This document shows, one piece after another, positions 33,836 to 42,245 of a DNA stretch of 43,140 bases. This DNA is from a virus. The DNA lies in IMG/VR virus record IMGVR_UViG_3300035659_000038, positions 1 to 43,140 of that record, one strand, 5' to 3'. How positions within the stretch are numbered: position 1 is the first letter of the stretch; each line of letters begins with the position of its first letter. Made by a program: the position numbers and the translations under genes. The notes below the pieces were generated by a model. The model was not told the origin of the DNA, did no database searches, and saw nothing but the letters and a program-made list of their open reading frames with translations.

Positions 33836-34062
33836 TGACCTATACAACACTTACACCATCAGGATTTAGAGTTATGTTGGATGGAGAGATTGATTTCCTA
33901 ACCCATTATAACTACAACATTTCTCTACTTGATAGCACACTTCTCAAGCTTCATAATCTGTTGGATGTCAACTCAACAGGGATTGTCAATGGAAGTGTGC
34001 TTCGATGGGATGTTGGCACATCGAAATGGGTAATGTGGAAACCAGGAAAGAGTCCGCTATAA
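33835..34062 (+). CDS. Small tail-associated protein, repeat family copy 3
   Basis: A 75-residue protein. HYNYNISLLDSTLLKLHNLL followed by DVNSTGIVNGSVLRWDVGTS and KW is the third instance of the same pattern. The stop overlaps the holin-like ATG (TAATG). Three adjacent divergent copies imply old tandem duplication. Confidence 0.62.
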   Translation: MTYTTLTPSGFRVMLDGEIDFLTHYNYNISLLDSTLLKLHNLLDVNSTGIVNGSVLRWDVGTSKWVMWKPGKSPL

Positions 34063-34253
34063 TGGCTAACAAGTTCCCAATAGAAGTTTTCGAAAGACTT
34101 ACAAGAATCGAAGATAAGATCGATTTTATCTGTTATATTTACAAGGCTGCTCTATGGGTATTCGGGTCAGTAGGGGCAGCCGTTGGAATAGTCGTAGTTA
34201 GTTTTCCGTGTTGGTGTTTATCTTTTGTAAAACACCTTCTTCTAATCAGTTAG
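34062..34253 (+). CDS. XhlA-like small membrane protein, possible holin
   Basis: A 63-residue protein from ATG 34062 with AGGAAAGAG upstream. It starts with an amphipathic helix (FERLTRIEDKIDFICYIY) followed by one strong membrane helix (LWVFGSVGAAVGIVVVSFPC), the layout of XhlA-type holins or hemolysins. No endolysin is adjacent; the NlpC/P60 gene is a tail protein. A role in lysis is therefore uncertain. Confidence 0.55.
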   Translation: MANKFPIEVFERLTRIEDKIDFICYIYKAALWVFGSVGAAVGIVVVSFPCWCLSFVKHLLLIS

Positions 34254-34270
34254 AATAAAGGACGAGCCTT

Positions 34271-37200
34271 ATGTCTATTGCGTTCAATCAAGTACAACTT
34301 GATGCCTTCCTTATTGCCAAACAGCGATATATAACTATTCGTTTTGGCACAATCCTCACACCCGCAATCCTTACAGGGACCTGTGATTGGGGTTGCTTTA
34401 TAACCAAGGGAAATAATACCGCTCAGTTTGTGTCTTGGATTGCCAATGGACATCCTTATAACTTTGTGTGGGTAGCAACAACAGAAGATCAAACTTGTGC
34501 GTTCAATGAGAACACAGGACCAGTTGGGGCCACAGGACCTCAAGGCATTCAAGGTGAAACTGGGATAAGTGTTGGAGCTACTGGAATAGGAATCCAAGGG
34601 GCTACGGGGCTTACAGGTTCAAAGGGAGATACAGGTGTTCAAGGGCTACAAGGTAATACAGGAGTACAAGGCGGTATTGGACCAGTAGGATCCAAAGGTA
34701 ATACTGGCTTACAAGGTCTTACCGGACTACAGGGTTCAAAGGGAGATACAGGTGTTCAAGGGCTACAAGGTAATACAGGAGTACAAGGCGGTATTGGACC
34801 AGTAGGATCCAAAGGTAATACTGGCTTACAAGGTCTTACCGGACTACAGGGTTCAAAGGGAGATACAGGTGTTCAAGGGCTACAAGGTAATACAGGAGTA
34901 CAAGGCGGTATTGGACCTCAAGGTTCAACAGGAGTTAGAGGATCAACAGGACCACAAGGAGTAAAGGGTGATACAGGAAGTATTGGACAGCAAGGCTCTA
35001 CGGGTGTTCAAGGTATTACTGGACTGGTTGGAAACACAGGAGCCCAAGGTAGTACAGGCGTACAAGGAACTACCGGTATATCAGGTTCCACAGGACCTCA
35101 GGGGACAAGTGGAACAATGGGGACCACTGGTTTACAAGGAGATCCAGGAAGTATTGGAGAGACTGGAATACAAGGTCTCCAAGGAAATCCAGGTAGCCAA
35201 GGAAGCACAGGAATACAGGGAGCTACTGGAACAGCAGGCATCCAAGGAAATACAGGATTGGATGGAGTTCAGGGACAAACAGGAGTAAGGGGTGAAACCG
35301 GTATACAAGGTTCTACTGGTATTGTTGGACCTGCTGGCACGACTGGTATTCAGGGTACTACTGGTGCTGATGGTGTCCAAGGTCAAACTGGCATACAAGG
35401 TCAAACAGGGGTAAAAGGAAATGATGGTAATACAGGAATCCAAGGAGCCACAGGAGTTCAAGGCACTACAGGACTTATTGGTGCGACTGGAACTTCTGGA
35501 ACAAATGGTAATGATGGCTCCACAGGTATTCAAGGGACAACAGGAGTTGGTAGTCAGGGCACAACAGGAATCCAAGGTCAAACTGGCACACAAGGTCAAA
35601 CAGGTATCCAAGGAATAACCGGTGCTGATGGTTATGTTGGTGCTGATGGACAAACAGGACCTCAAGGAATAACTGGTCTTCAAGGCCTTACGGGAGTTCA
35701 GGGTACCACTGGCACACAAGGGCTACAAGGCGATACTGGTCTCCAAGGGCAAACTGGTCTTCAAGGCACTACAGGAGTTCAGGGTACCACTGGCACACAA
35801 GGGCTACAAGGCGATACTGGTCTCCAAGGGCAAACTGGTCTTCAAGGCACTACAGGAGTTCAGGGTACCACTGGCACACAAGGGCTACAAGGCGATACTG
35901 GTCTCCAAGGGCAAACTGGTCTTCAAGGCACTACAGGAGTTCAAGGGCAAACAGGCATCCAAGGAGTAACAGGAACAGCAGGCGGAGCAACAGGATTACA
36001 AGGTGTAACCGGTGAGGCTGGCACAATCGGTATAGATGGTCAAACTGGGCTACAAGGAGTAACCGGTGTAAAGGGAACAACCGGTATTCAAGGTGTCACA
36101 GGAACATTTGGTGGAACTCTTTCATTACAAGCAGCATATAATGGTGGAAATACAATAGGATGTTCTGGTATTGCTGTCCAAATGTCAAGCACTAATGGTG
36201 CCAATATATTAGAAATCAACTATGGAAAGTATGTTCAGGACATTTTACATACCAATCAAAACCTCAATGGAACTAATCCACCAAATGGAATAACATTGGA
36301 GTTTGGAACAGATTTTTCTGGAAATACCCATCTAACAACACCAGTCAAACATGTCGCTTGTAGATTTAGATACACAATAGGTGGAACTCCATATTATACA
36401 AACTACATAAATTTTGATACTGGTGGTGTCATAACAGGAACCTATATAGATATTTATGGTGGTAGTTATTGCACCGATAGTGGAAACTGGTATATTTTAT
36501 TTACAACTCCACCTGATGTATCAACCAATATTACTGCCGACTACACAAGCATATCCTATTTTGACCCAGTAGCAATAACAATCAACAACACTAATGGAGA
36601 TTTAGGAAGTTGTTATGATATGAGAGGCACCGACGGCAACTGGTGGATAAAACCAGATGGAAGTGCTTCATTTACTTTAGTAAATGAAATAGAGGCAGGT
36701 GAAATTTGGGCAACTGCTGGTTGCCGTCTCATTTGGCAGGCACAGCAAAAATACTTTGCTGCCCACGGGGACTATGCGGTTACTCTAACTAACCTTGGGC
36801 CTGCCCCTGGAGACAATTTTATAGATGTTCTGCTTGCTGCGGGCAACAAGTATGGTTATCAATACACTTACGATTATAATCAAGGGTCTTGGACACTCGT
36901 AGCCGACCCTATTGTCCTCAATATCACAGGAATAAACTCATTTTATATAGACCAAGATAATATTATTCACTACAACTCAAGTGGTGCCGCAACCATTAGC
37001 AGCCCACTCTGGTTTGATTTAGATTATTCGAATGCTACGGGTGCTCAAGGTGCCACAGGTATTCAAGGGCAAACTGGTCTCCAAGGTTCAACTGGATTAC
37101 AAGGTCCAACGGGTATTCAGGGTCTTACGGGTCTGCGGGGTGAAACTGGCTTACCAGGTTCCCAGGGACAAACTGGTATTGATGGTATTCCAGGAAATAC

Positions 37201-38803
37201 GGGAATAGATGGTATTCAAGGTGAAACAGGCATACAAGGTAATACTGGTATTGATGGAGTTCCTGGAACAACTGGAATACAAGGAGTTACGGGACTTACA
37301 GGTGCAACAGGTATTCAAGGAGATCAGGGAAATACTGGAATCCAAGGACAAACTGGTCTTGGTATTCAAGGCGAGACTGGAATCGGGACCCAAGGAGTAA
37401 CTGGTCTAATCGGTGAAACTGGTATTCAAGGAGTTCCAGGTGCGACAGGTGCAGCACCAGATAATCAAGGAACAACTGGTATTCAAGGTAGTACTGGTCT
37501 TCAAGGTGCCACTGGTATTGGATATGTTGGTAGTGATGGGCAGACTGGAATACAAGGAGTAACAGGTGCAGGAGTTCAAGGTGTAACAGGACTTCCTGGA
37601 CCACAAGGCACCACAGGAACCGCTGGAACAATTGGTATAGATGGTGTAACTGGAATCCAAGGTGAAACTGGCATTCAAGGAGTAACAGGAACTGGAACTG
37701 CTGGTAGTGATGGTGCCACAGGTATTCAGGGTCTAACTGGTAGTCAAGGACTAACGGGTATTCAGGGTATTACAGGACCTGCTAACTTACAAGCTGCGTA
37801 TGATGGTGGTCGTGATATTGCGATGACCGCAACTGGTATTGGTATCACACAATCAGGAACACAATCAGCAGTAAGTATTACGACAAGCAATACCACTTCA
37901 CAAACTGCTGAACTGATTACATTATCTGGTAATCAAACTGGTCTATACATCAATAAGGCTAATACGGGAAATGCTGATGCTGCTTCTATTACAAATGCTG
38001 GCACAGGAAATGCCCTACTAATCACACAAAATGGTGAAGGGTATGGACTTCAAATCACAAGTGCCTCAACAACTGCCAATGCTGCCATATTCAAAGCAAG
38101 ATATGGTCCAATCTGCCGTATGGATGCCGCTACGGGATACGCATTGAATGTTTATGACCTCAACTCTACTATTGAACCAAATACCAACTATGGATTATTC
38201 CGCTTATTGAAGAATGGAACAGGTGCCCAGCCCGCTGCCTATTGGTTCAATCAAGGCACTGGACCCTGTTTGAAGATTGCCCAAAATGGAAATGGCATCG
38301 CTATTGACTGCCAAAAGACCGCCACTGGTGCTGGCACAATAATCAACATTGTCAACTCTGGCATAGGTAAGGGAATAGTAATCAACCAAGTATCAACTGC
38401 TACAAATAGTGGTATAGCATTAGATATCGTCCAATCGGCAGCAGTGGGTGCTGTAACAATCCTGAAAAACTCCACAGGTGTTGGTGTCTTGATTGCTGCC
38501 ACCGATAGCGGCACGGGTGGATGTATCACATTATCACAAGTTGGTTCGGCAAGTGCCATCGTAGTAAATCAAAGTCATACAGGAACTTCTAATACCATTG
38601 TTGTAAATAATAGTGGAGGGGCACCAGGATTAGTTTTGAATAATACAGCCACTACTAGTTCAGCATTGAGGATTTCAACCGCTATTACAATAGCAGCAAG
38701 CAACTCAACTGGAACAACAGGAGATATTTGTTGGAATGCCGATTATTTATATGTTTGTGTAGGAACTAATAACTGGAACAGATTTGCTAAATCTGCTTGG
38801 TAA
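34271..38803 (+). CDS. Giant collagen-like tail fibre
   Basis: A 1510-residue protein with AAGGACGAG upstream. Order: N-terminal domain about 1-80; Gly-X-Y collagen block about 81-616; a globular beta domain starting LQAAYNGGNT (about 617-920); a second collagen block about 921-1170; then a second LQAAYDGG element and a C-terminal region of repeated Gly/Asn/Thr beta text, ending with WNADYLYVCVGTNNWNRF. Y positions are mostly Thr or Gln (GNTG, GVQG, GATG). Such proteins trimerise into a triple helix. It is the likely receptor-binding or adhesive fibre. Two internal DNA repeats indicate recent length change. Confidence 0.9.
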   Translation: MSIAFNQVQLDAFLIAKQRYITIRFGTILTPAILTGTCDWGCFITKGNNTAQFVSWIANGHPYNFVWVATTEDQTCAFNENTGPVGATGPQGIQGETGISVGATGIGIQGATGLTGSKGDTGVQGLQGNTGVQGGIGPVGSKGNTGLQGLTGLQGSKGDTGVQGLQGNTGVQGGIGPVGSKGNTGLQGLTGLQGSKGDTGVQGLQGNTGVQGGIGPQGSTGVRGSTGPQGVKGDTGSIGQQGSTGVQGITGLVGNTGAQGSTGVQGTTGISGSTGPQGTSGTMGTTGLQGDPGSIGETGIQGLQGNPGSQGSTGIQGATGTAGIQGNTGLDGVQGQTGVRGETGIQGSTGIVGPAGTTGIQGTTGADGVQGQTGIQGQTGVKGNDGNTGIQGATGVQGTTGLIGATGTSGTNGNDGSTGIQGTTGVGSQGTTGIQGQTGTQGQTGIQGITGADGYVGADGQTGPQGITGLQGLTGVQGTTGTQGLQGDTGLQGQTGLQGTTGVQGTTGTQGLQGDTGLQGQTGLQGTTGVQGTTGTQGLQGDTGLQGQTGLQGTTGVQGQTGIQGVTGTAGGATGLQGVTGEAGTIGIDGQTGLQGVTGVKGTTGIQGVTGTFGGTLSLQAAYNGGNTIGCSGIAVQMSSTNGANILEINYGKYVQDILHTNQNLNGTNPPNGITLEFGTDFSGNTHLTTPVKHVACRFRYTIGGTPYYTNYINFDTGGVITGTYIDIYGGSYCTDSGNWYILFTTPPDVSTNITADYTSISYFDPVAITINNTNGDLGSCYDMRGTDGNWWIKPDGSASFTLVNEIEAGEIWATAGCRLIWQAQQKYFAAHGDYAVTLTNLGPAPGDNFIDVLLAAGNKYGYQYTYDYNQGSWTLVADPIVLNITGINSFYIDQDNIIHYNSSGAATISSPLWFDLDYSNATGAQGATGIQGQTGLQGSTGLQGPTGIQGLTGLRGETGLPGSQGQTGIDGIPGNTGIDGIQGETGIQGNTGIDGVPGTTGIQGVTGLTGATGIQGDQGNTGIQGQTGLGIQGETGIGTQGVTGLIGETGIQGVPGATGAAPDNQGTTGIQGSTGLQGATGIGYVGSDGQTGIQGVTGAGVQGVTGLPGPQGTTGTAGTIGIDGVTGIQGETGIQGVTGTGTAGSDGATGIQGLTGSQGLTGIQGITGPANLQAAYDGGRDIAMTATGIGITQSGTQSAVSITTSNTTSQTAELITLSGNQTGLYINKANTGNADAASITNAGTGNALLITQNGEGYGLQITSASTTANAAIFKARYGPICRMDAATGYALNVYDLNSTIEPNTNYGLFRLLKNGTGAQPAAYWFNQGTGPCLKIAQNGNGIAIDCQKTATGAGTIINIVNSGIGKGIVINQVSTATNSGIALDIVQSAAVGAVTILKNSTGVGVLIAATDSGTGGCITLSQVGSASAIVVNQSHTGTSNTIVVNNSGGAPGLVLNNTATTSSALRISTAITIAASNSTGTTGDICWNADYLYVCVGTNNWNRFAKSAW
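34616..34918 (+). repeat. 117-bp exact tandem repeat in the fibre gene
   Basis: The unit starts with GGTTCAAAGGGAGATACAGG at 34616, 34733 and 34850, so the period is 117 bases or 39 residues (13 Gly-X-Y triplets). Two full copies and a partial third appear identical by eye, indicating recent duplication or unequal recombination. Confidence 0.85.
35701..35943 (+). repeat. 81-bp exact tandem repeat in the fibre gene
   Basis: The unit beginning GGGTACCACTGGCACACAAG recurs at 35701, 35782 and 35863. The 81-base period is 27 residues (9 triplets). Three copies are nearly identical at the DNA level. Confidence 0.85.
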
Positions 38804-39272
38804 ATCTACCAGTAATAGGATTTCTGGATTTAGGATGGTATTTCATATGTTCAGTATGATTAGCACACAGAACAAGACTTTCAAGCCGATTGTCGGTCTT
38901 GATATGATTGATGTGATGGACCTCTTCCTCTTCGGTGAGGTAGCGTCCAAGATGTGCCTCCATAACGAGAATGTGTTCCCTAACATAACCAAGATAATCG
39001 GTATTAGGATGCGTAGGATTATGAACAATGATATACCCAAGTTTAGACCCTCGTCCCTCTTTACATTGATGTCTTCCACCTTGCCAGTGCCAATGATTGG
39101 AACCAGACATAATCTCACTTTGAGTTCGTGCCGTGATATCAAAACGCTTGAAGAGGATGGAAACTTGTGCTTGGGTCGTATGAAGTTGTTCAGCAATAAG
39201 TCTTTGAGAAAGTCCTTGATTGTAAAGGTCTTGAATAACTTCTTTCGTAAGGTCTTTTCGTGGTGCGGGCAT
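38787..39272 (-). CDS. HNH endonuclease with N-terminal HTH (mobile gene)
   Basis: A 161-residue protein on the minus strand with AAGGAGG five bases before the ATG. Residues 8-45 form a helix-turn-helix (VIQDLYNQGLSQRLIAEQLH, TTQAQVSILFKRF), followed by the HNH core VREHILVMEAHLGRYL and EVHHINHIKTDNRLESLVLC. This is the standard layout of free-standing phage homing-type HNH genes. It converges with the fibre gene and overlaps its last 17 bases, so it is a probable late insertion. Confidence 0.88.
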   Translation of the reverse strand: MPAPRKDLTKEVIQDLYNQGLSQRLIAEQLHTTQAQVSILFKRFDITARTQSEIMSGSNHWHWQGGRHQCKEGRGSKLGYIIVHNPTHPNTDYLGYVREHILVMEAHLGRYLTEEEEVHHINHIKTDNRLESLVLCANHTEHMKYHPKSRNPITGRFTKQI

Positions 39273-39349
39273 AAATGCCTCCTTTCTATAAATGAACCAG
39301 ATGTTATCATATATAAGAACATTCCTGGATTTGACACGAAGGAAACCAA

Positions 39350-39610
39350 ATGATTATCAACACACAAGAAGAGTTCATTCAAGCAGGTATGAATAAGGCA
39401 CCAATCATTGAGTTGATGTCTGGAACATACTATGTTGTGGATTATGACATAGACTGGGCACTAAAACTGATAATGAATGCTGGTGCTACTTTGATTAGTA
39501 TAAATGTCAAGGTAGGTGGAATACCAAGGGAAGACTTCACCCATACTTGTGAAGAAGGTGTGAGTATTGGATACTTCAATAGGTATGAAGACCCAGTGGG
39601 TGAAGTATAA
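39350..39610 (+). CDS. Small protein of unknown function
   Basis: An 86-residue acidic protein with GAAGGAAA before ATG 39350. It contains PIIELMSGTYYVVDYDIDWA and LKLIMNAGATLISINVKVGG, a beta-alpha-beta-like layout. The stop overlaps the next ATG (TAATG), so it is coupled to the LamG-like gene. Function unknown; possibly a fibre chaperone by position. Confidence 0.6.
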   Translation: MIINTQEEFIQAGMNKAPIIELMSGTYYVVDYDIDWALKLIMNAGATLISINVKVGGIPREDFTHTCEEGVSIGYFNRYEDPVGEV

Positions 39611-40461
39611 TGGCTATACCTCAAATAGATAACATCATAGCCGCCTGGGACTTCACAAGACTGGCAGTAGGAGATGTAGTATTGGATGTTTCTGGTAATG
39701 GAAATCACCTTACTCATAGTGATAATCTTTATCTACTACGATTGGGTAAGATAGCAAGACACTATGATAATCCAGTAATCTATGTGGGGAATGGAGTGAG
39801 TGTCTCGGGAAATGCTTTTCGTATTGCCCGAACCTCATTCAGCCATAATCTATCACAGGTTAGTTGGAGTATGGCGGGTTGGTTTAGTAGTGGAAGTCAA
39901 TATCAGTATGATGGCTGGTATGGTATCTCACATTGGCAGAGTTGGACCAATATCGGTATGATAGTTGATGTGACAAGCCAGGAAAAGCCACGGGACAAGA
40001 TTGATTTTAGGACTTGGGATACATCTGGCAATACACATATGCTTCAAAGTTCAGTAGTAAATACTGGTGTTGGATGGTATCATTTAGGCATCACATATAA
40101 TCATTCAACAAAAGAAAAAATCACCTACTTCAATGGAAATGTTATAGCACAGGGAACAGCCACGCATAATGCGGATATAAGATGGACAGGTGATTATATA
40201 ACTATACCTGGTATGGCAGGTAATGCCACTAACGCACCATATATAGGTGGTTTAGATACTCAAATAATCACAAATGATGTAATGACACAAGCAGATTTTG
40301 ATGTTTTATATGCCGCTGGTGTTGGTATTGGTTATCAATGGAACGAGTTTGGTAGCAAAATCCAAATCAACGCTGGGGTAGGAACAGGCTATGGCACGAA
40401 AATCCAGATAAATAACACAGATGCTTCGACAGGAATAGGTAAAGACATAGAGGTTATATAA
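39610..40461 (+). CDS. LamG-like lectin domain virion protein 1
   Basis: A 283-residue protein. IIAAWDFTRLAVGDVVLDVS then GNGNHLTH is the signature start of a Laminin_G_3 / concanavalin-like jelly roll, and WSMAGWFSS, WYHLGITYN and YFNGNVI are the matching inner strands. The last 55 residues hold two copies of a K-I-Q-I-N-x-G-x-G-T-G-Y-G-type segment. It likely binds glycans as a receptor-binding or decoration protein. Confidence 0.8.
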   Translation: MAIPQIDNIIAAWDFTRLAVGDVVLDVSGNGNHLTHSDNLYLLRLGKIARHYDNPVIYVGNGVSVSGNAFRIARTSFSHNLSQVSWSMAGWFSSGSQYQYDGWYGISHWQSWTNIGMIVDVTSQEKPRDKIDFRTWDTSGNTHMLQSSVVNTGVGWYHLGITYNHSTKEKITYFNGNVIAQGTATHNADIRWTGDYITIPGMAGNATNAPYIGGLDTQIITNDVMTQADFDVLYAAGVGIGYQWNEFGSKIQINAGVGTGYGTKIQINNTDASTGIGKDIEVI

Positions 40462-40465
40462 TATA

Positions 40466-40753
40466 ATGTCTAAAAAATCATTAGAGGCCTACAACAATGT
40501 CGATTATAAACAAGTCTGGATTGATGCCAATGGACCAATACCCAAAAACTGGGTCGTCCATCACTTGGACCATTGTAAGACCCATAATAACATAAACAAC
40601 CTTATGGCTATGTCTCGTGGGCTTCATATTATTTATCATAGAATAGCCCGATTTTTATCATTACAGGACCTATTTAGATTAGCCGACGGGCTGATGAAAT
40701 ATGTAATAGCCGAACAAAAGAAGAACGACAAGGATGGAAATGGGGTTGTATGA
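40466..40753 (+). CDS. Small HNH-type protein between two LamG genes
   Basis: A 95-residue protein. WVVHHLDHCKTHNNINNLMA and MSRGLHIIYHRIA form the HH...N...H core of a compact HNH_3-type nuclease, with an N-terminal YKQVWIDANGPIPKN typical of that group. It has a weak ribosome site and its stop overlaps the next ATG by four bases. It appears to be a second small mobile gene in the receptor-binding region. Confidence 0.72.
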   Translation: MSKKSLEAYNNVDYKQVWIDANGPIPKNWVVHHLDHCKTHNNINNLMAMSRGLHIIYHRIARFLSLQDLFRLADGLMKYVIAEQKKNDKDGNGVV

Positions 40754-41520
40754 CTATTTCAGCATCTAATGCCTTCGGTTTCGAGGAGGTCATCTCTACA
40801 AGATTTGACTCAATAGGCTCCAATGATCTCACCCCATACTTCGAGAATGGCCGAAGACCAGGTAAGCACAACTATGGGCTGAACGTAGTTGCCAATCAGT
40901 TCTTGGCAGGTGGGCACTTATCAACCAGAGTACAGAATGACGACATCAATCTTCCTATATTGAGTGCGTTTTTCTGGTTCAATAGTGATCTTCCATTGAC
41001 AATCAATACTCTGTTGGCACATAAAAGGTGGGGACAACCAATATGGTCGATAGAGATTGTCGATGGTAAGTTGGTATTCGAAACCAGTGATGGTAATATG
41101 TGCCATTGGCTCGAAACAGCAGAACCAAGTGTCGGAGTAGATCACTTTGTAGGGATTTCACTAAACATTGCTACAAAGCAAAAGTTGCTTTATTTTGATG
41201 GTGCGATCATTGACACAGCGATTGCTCCACATAATGCCATCCCAACTGACCCCGTCGGCATTTCATTTGGGACCTTGGTTGATGGTGGAAGACCCTTTGA
41301 TGGAATGATAGATAGTGCCGTGATTGTTCCTTACATTCTTACATCAGACCAGTGGGATGAAGTTTATGATAATGGAGCTGGAAGAGACATCAGTTATTTC
41401 CTTCCAAAGATCACGAGAAACACCCCGTTTTTCCTTCTAAAACGTGAGAAAATAGAGTTAATGGAGCATTCATACCTCAAGCCGATTGAACGAGAAGAAA
41501 TACCTCAACTCGAGGAGTAA
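40750..41520 (+). CDS. LamG-like lectin domain virion protein 2
   Basis: A 256-residue protein. LSAFFWFNSDLPLTINTLLA, then WSIEIVDGKLVFETSDGN, HFVGISLNIATKQKLLYFDG and FDGMIDSAVIVPYILTSDQW are jelly-roll strands in LamG order. The C-terminal 40 residues hold repeated acidic/basic text (REKIELMEH, EREEIPQLEE) that looks like a linker. It overlaps the HNH gene by four bases. Confidence 0.75.
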   Translation: MTISASNAFGFEEVISTRFDSIGSNDLTPYFENGRRPGKHNYGLNVVANQFLAGGHLSTRVQNDDINLPILSAFFWFNSDLPLTINTLLAHKRWGQPIWSIEIVDGKLVFETSDGNMCHWLETAEPSVGVDHFVGISLNIATKQKLLYFDGAIIDTAIAPHNAIPTDPVGISFGTLVDGGRPFDGMIDSAVIVPYILTSDQWDEVYDNGAGRDISYFLPKITRNTPFFLLKREKIELMEHSYLKPIEREEIPQLEE

Positions 41521-41574
41521 ACAGGCCCAGTGGTCATTTTAGATAGAGAACAAGTCTCTGTGTTGGAGGAGTAA

Positions 41575-41907
41575 ATGTACGAACGAATATTCAAACTTTC
41601 TGGGGAACGCTTTCCTTTACTTGGAAGCATTGTCAATCCAAGAGCCACAAATGAGGTGGTTGTCCTATCGAGCTCTTCTGTCTCTGCCAAAGATAATACG
41701 GGTGCCGATGTCTCAACAACACTTTTAGATCAAACAACAAAGGCTGTCGTTGATCACCCTATTCGTGATGATGGGCAGGATAGTTGCCTCTCGATTAGGG
41801 TCAGAGCAGGTACAACAGCCAAATCTCCTTATATTATAACTTTCACCTTGGCAACTAATCAAGCTAACATTTATCAAGTTGGTTGCCAGTTAGTAGTAAA
41901 AACCTAA
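41575..41907 (+). CDS. Small beta-rich virion-associated protein
   Basis: A 110-residue protein with TTGGAGGAG before the ATG. Ser/Thr/Val strands (EVVVLSSSSVSAKDNTGADV, STTLLD, SIRVRAGTTAKSPYIITFTL) suggest an immunoglobulin-like beta-sandwich, as in phage fibre accessory proteins. It is the last gene before the terminator, so it closes the late operon. Confidence 0.65.
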   Translation: MYERIFKLSGERFPLLGSIVNPRATNEVVVLSSSSVSAKDNTGADVSTTLLDQTTKAVVDHPIRDDGQDSCLSIRVRAGTTAKSPYIITFTLATNQANIYQVGCQLVVKT

Positions 41908-41922
41908 ATATCACCTCCTGTC

Positions 41923-41960
41923 AATAGTAGGGCTTCGTTATTGGAGCCCTATTATTTTGT
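41923..41960 (+). terminator. Rho-independent terminator of the late operon
   Basis: AATAGTAGGGCT (41923-41934) pairs with AGCCCTATTATT (41945-41956), one G-T pair in 12, around a 10-base loop and followed by TTGT with a short T run. It marks the end of the structural transcript. Confidence 0.75.
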
Positions 41961-41978
41961 AAAGATTTTTGGTGTCAA

Positions 41979-42245
41979 ATGTTAGATAACAATGATACAC
42001 ATAGCATGAGCACAGATATTGAAAATCCTTGTATTAGATGTAAAACAAAACTGACTGAATGGAATGAGAAACTCAATAAGCCTTATTCAAAGTGCCCAGA
42101 TTGTCGGCAACTTGATCTTGCCTATGGAAGAAAGATTCGTGCTCGTTATAGACAAGAAGGTAGGTGCTATTGTGGTAGGCAGGTAGCACAAGGCACGATT
42201 TGCCAAGATTGTAGAGACGACAGAACGAAGTATAACCACAGATGA
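41979..42245 (+). CDS. Zinc-binding protein paired with a sigma-like gene, copy 2
   Basis: An 88-residue protein with CIRC (18-21), CPDC (about 39-42), CYC (about 61-63) and CQDC. It shares with the 8002 gene an N-terminal Cys site, W-N-x-K-x-NKPY-x-x-C, and GxCxCGRQVAQGTICQDC compared with CPYCGHPRAPGKIRCANH. ATG 41979 is used; ATG 42006 is an alternative start. The stop overlaps the next ATG (ATGA), so the two are translated together. Confidence 0.72.
   Translation: MLDNNDTHSMSTDIENPCIRCKTKLTEWNEKLNKPYSKCPDCRQLDLAYGRKIRARYRQEGRCYCGRQVAQGTICQDCRDDRTKYNHR

Noticed and set aside
34616-37780. Regular repeats that could suggest a CRISPR array or many antisense genes
   Set aside because: The periodicity is Gly-X-Y coding sequence with no spacers; the antisense frames are Ser/Thr/Leu-rich shadows of it.
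38784-39353. A 189-codon plus-strand frame after the fibre gene
   Set aside because: It is antisense to a well-supported HNH gene with catalytic motifs and an AAGGAGG site.
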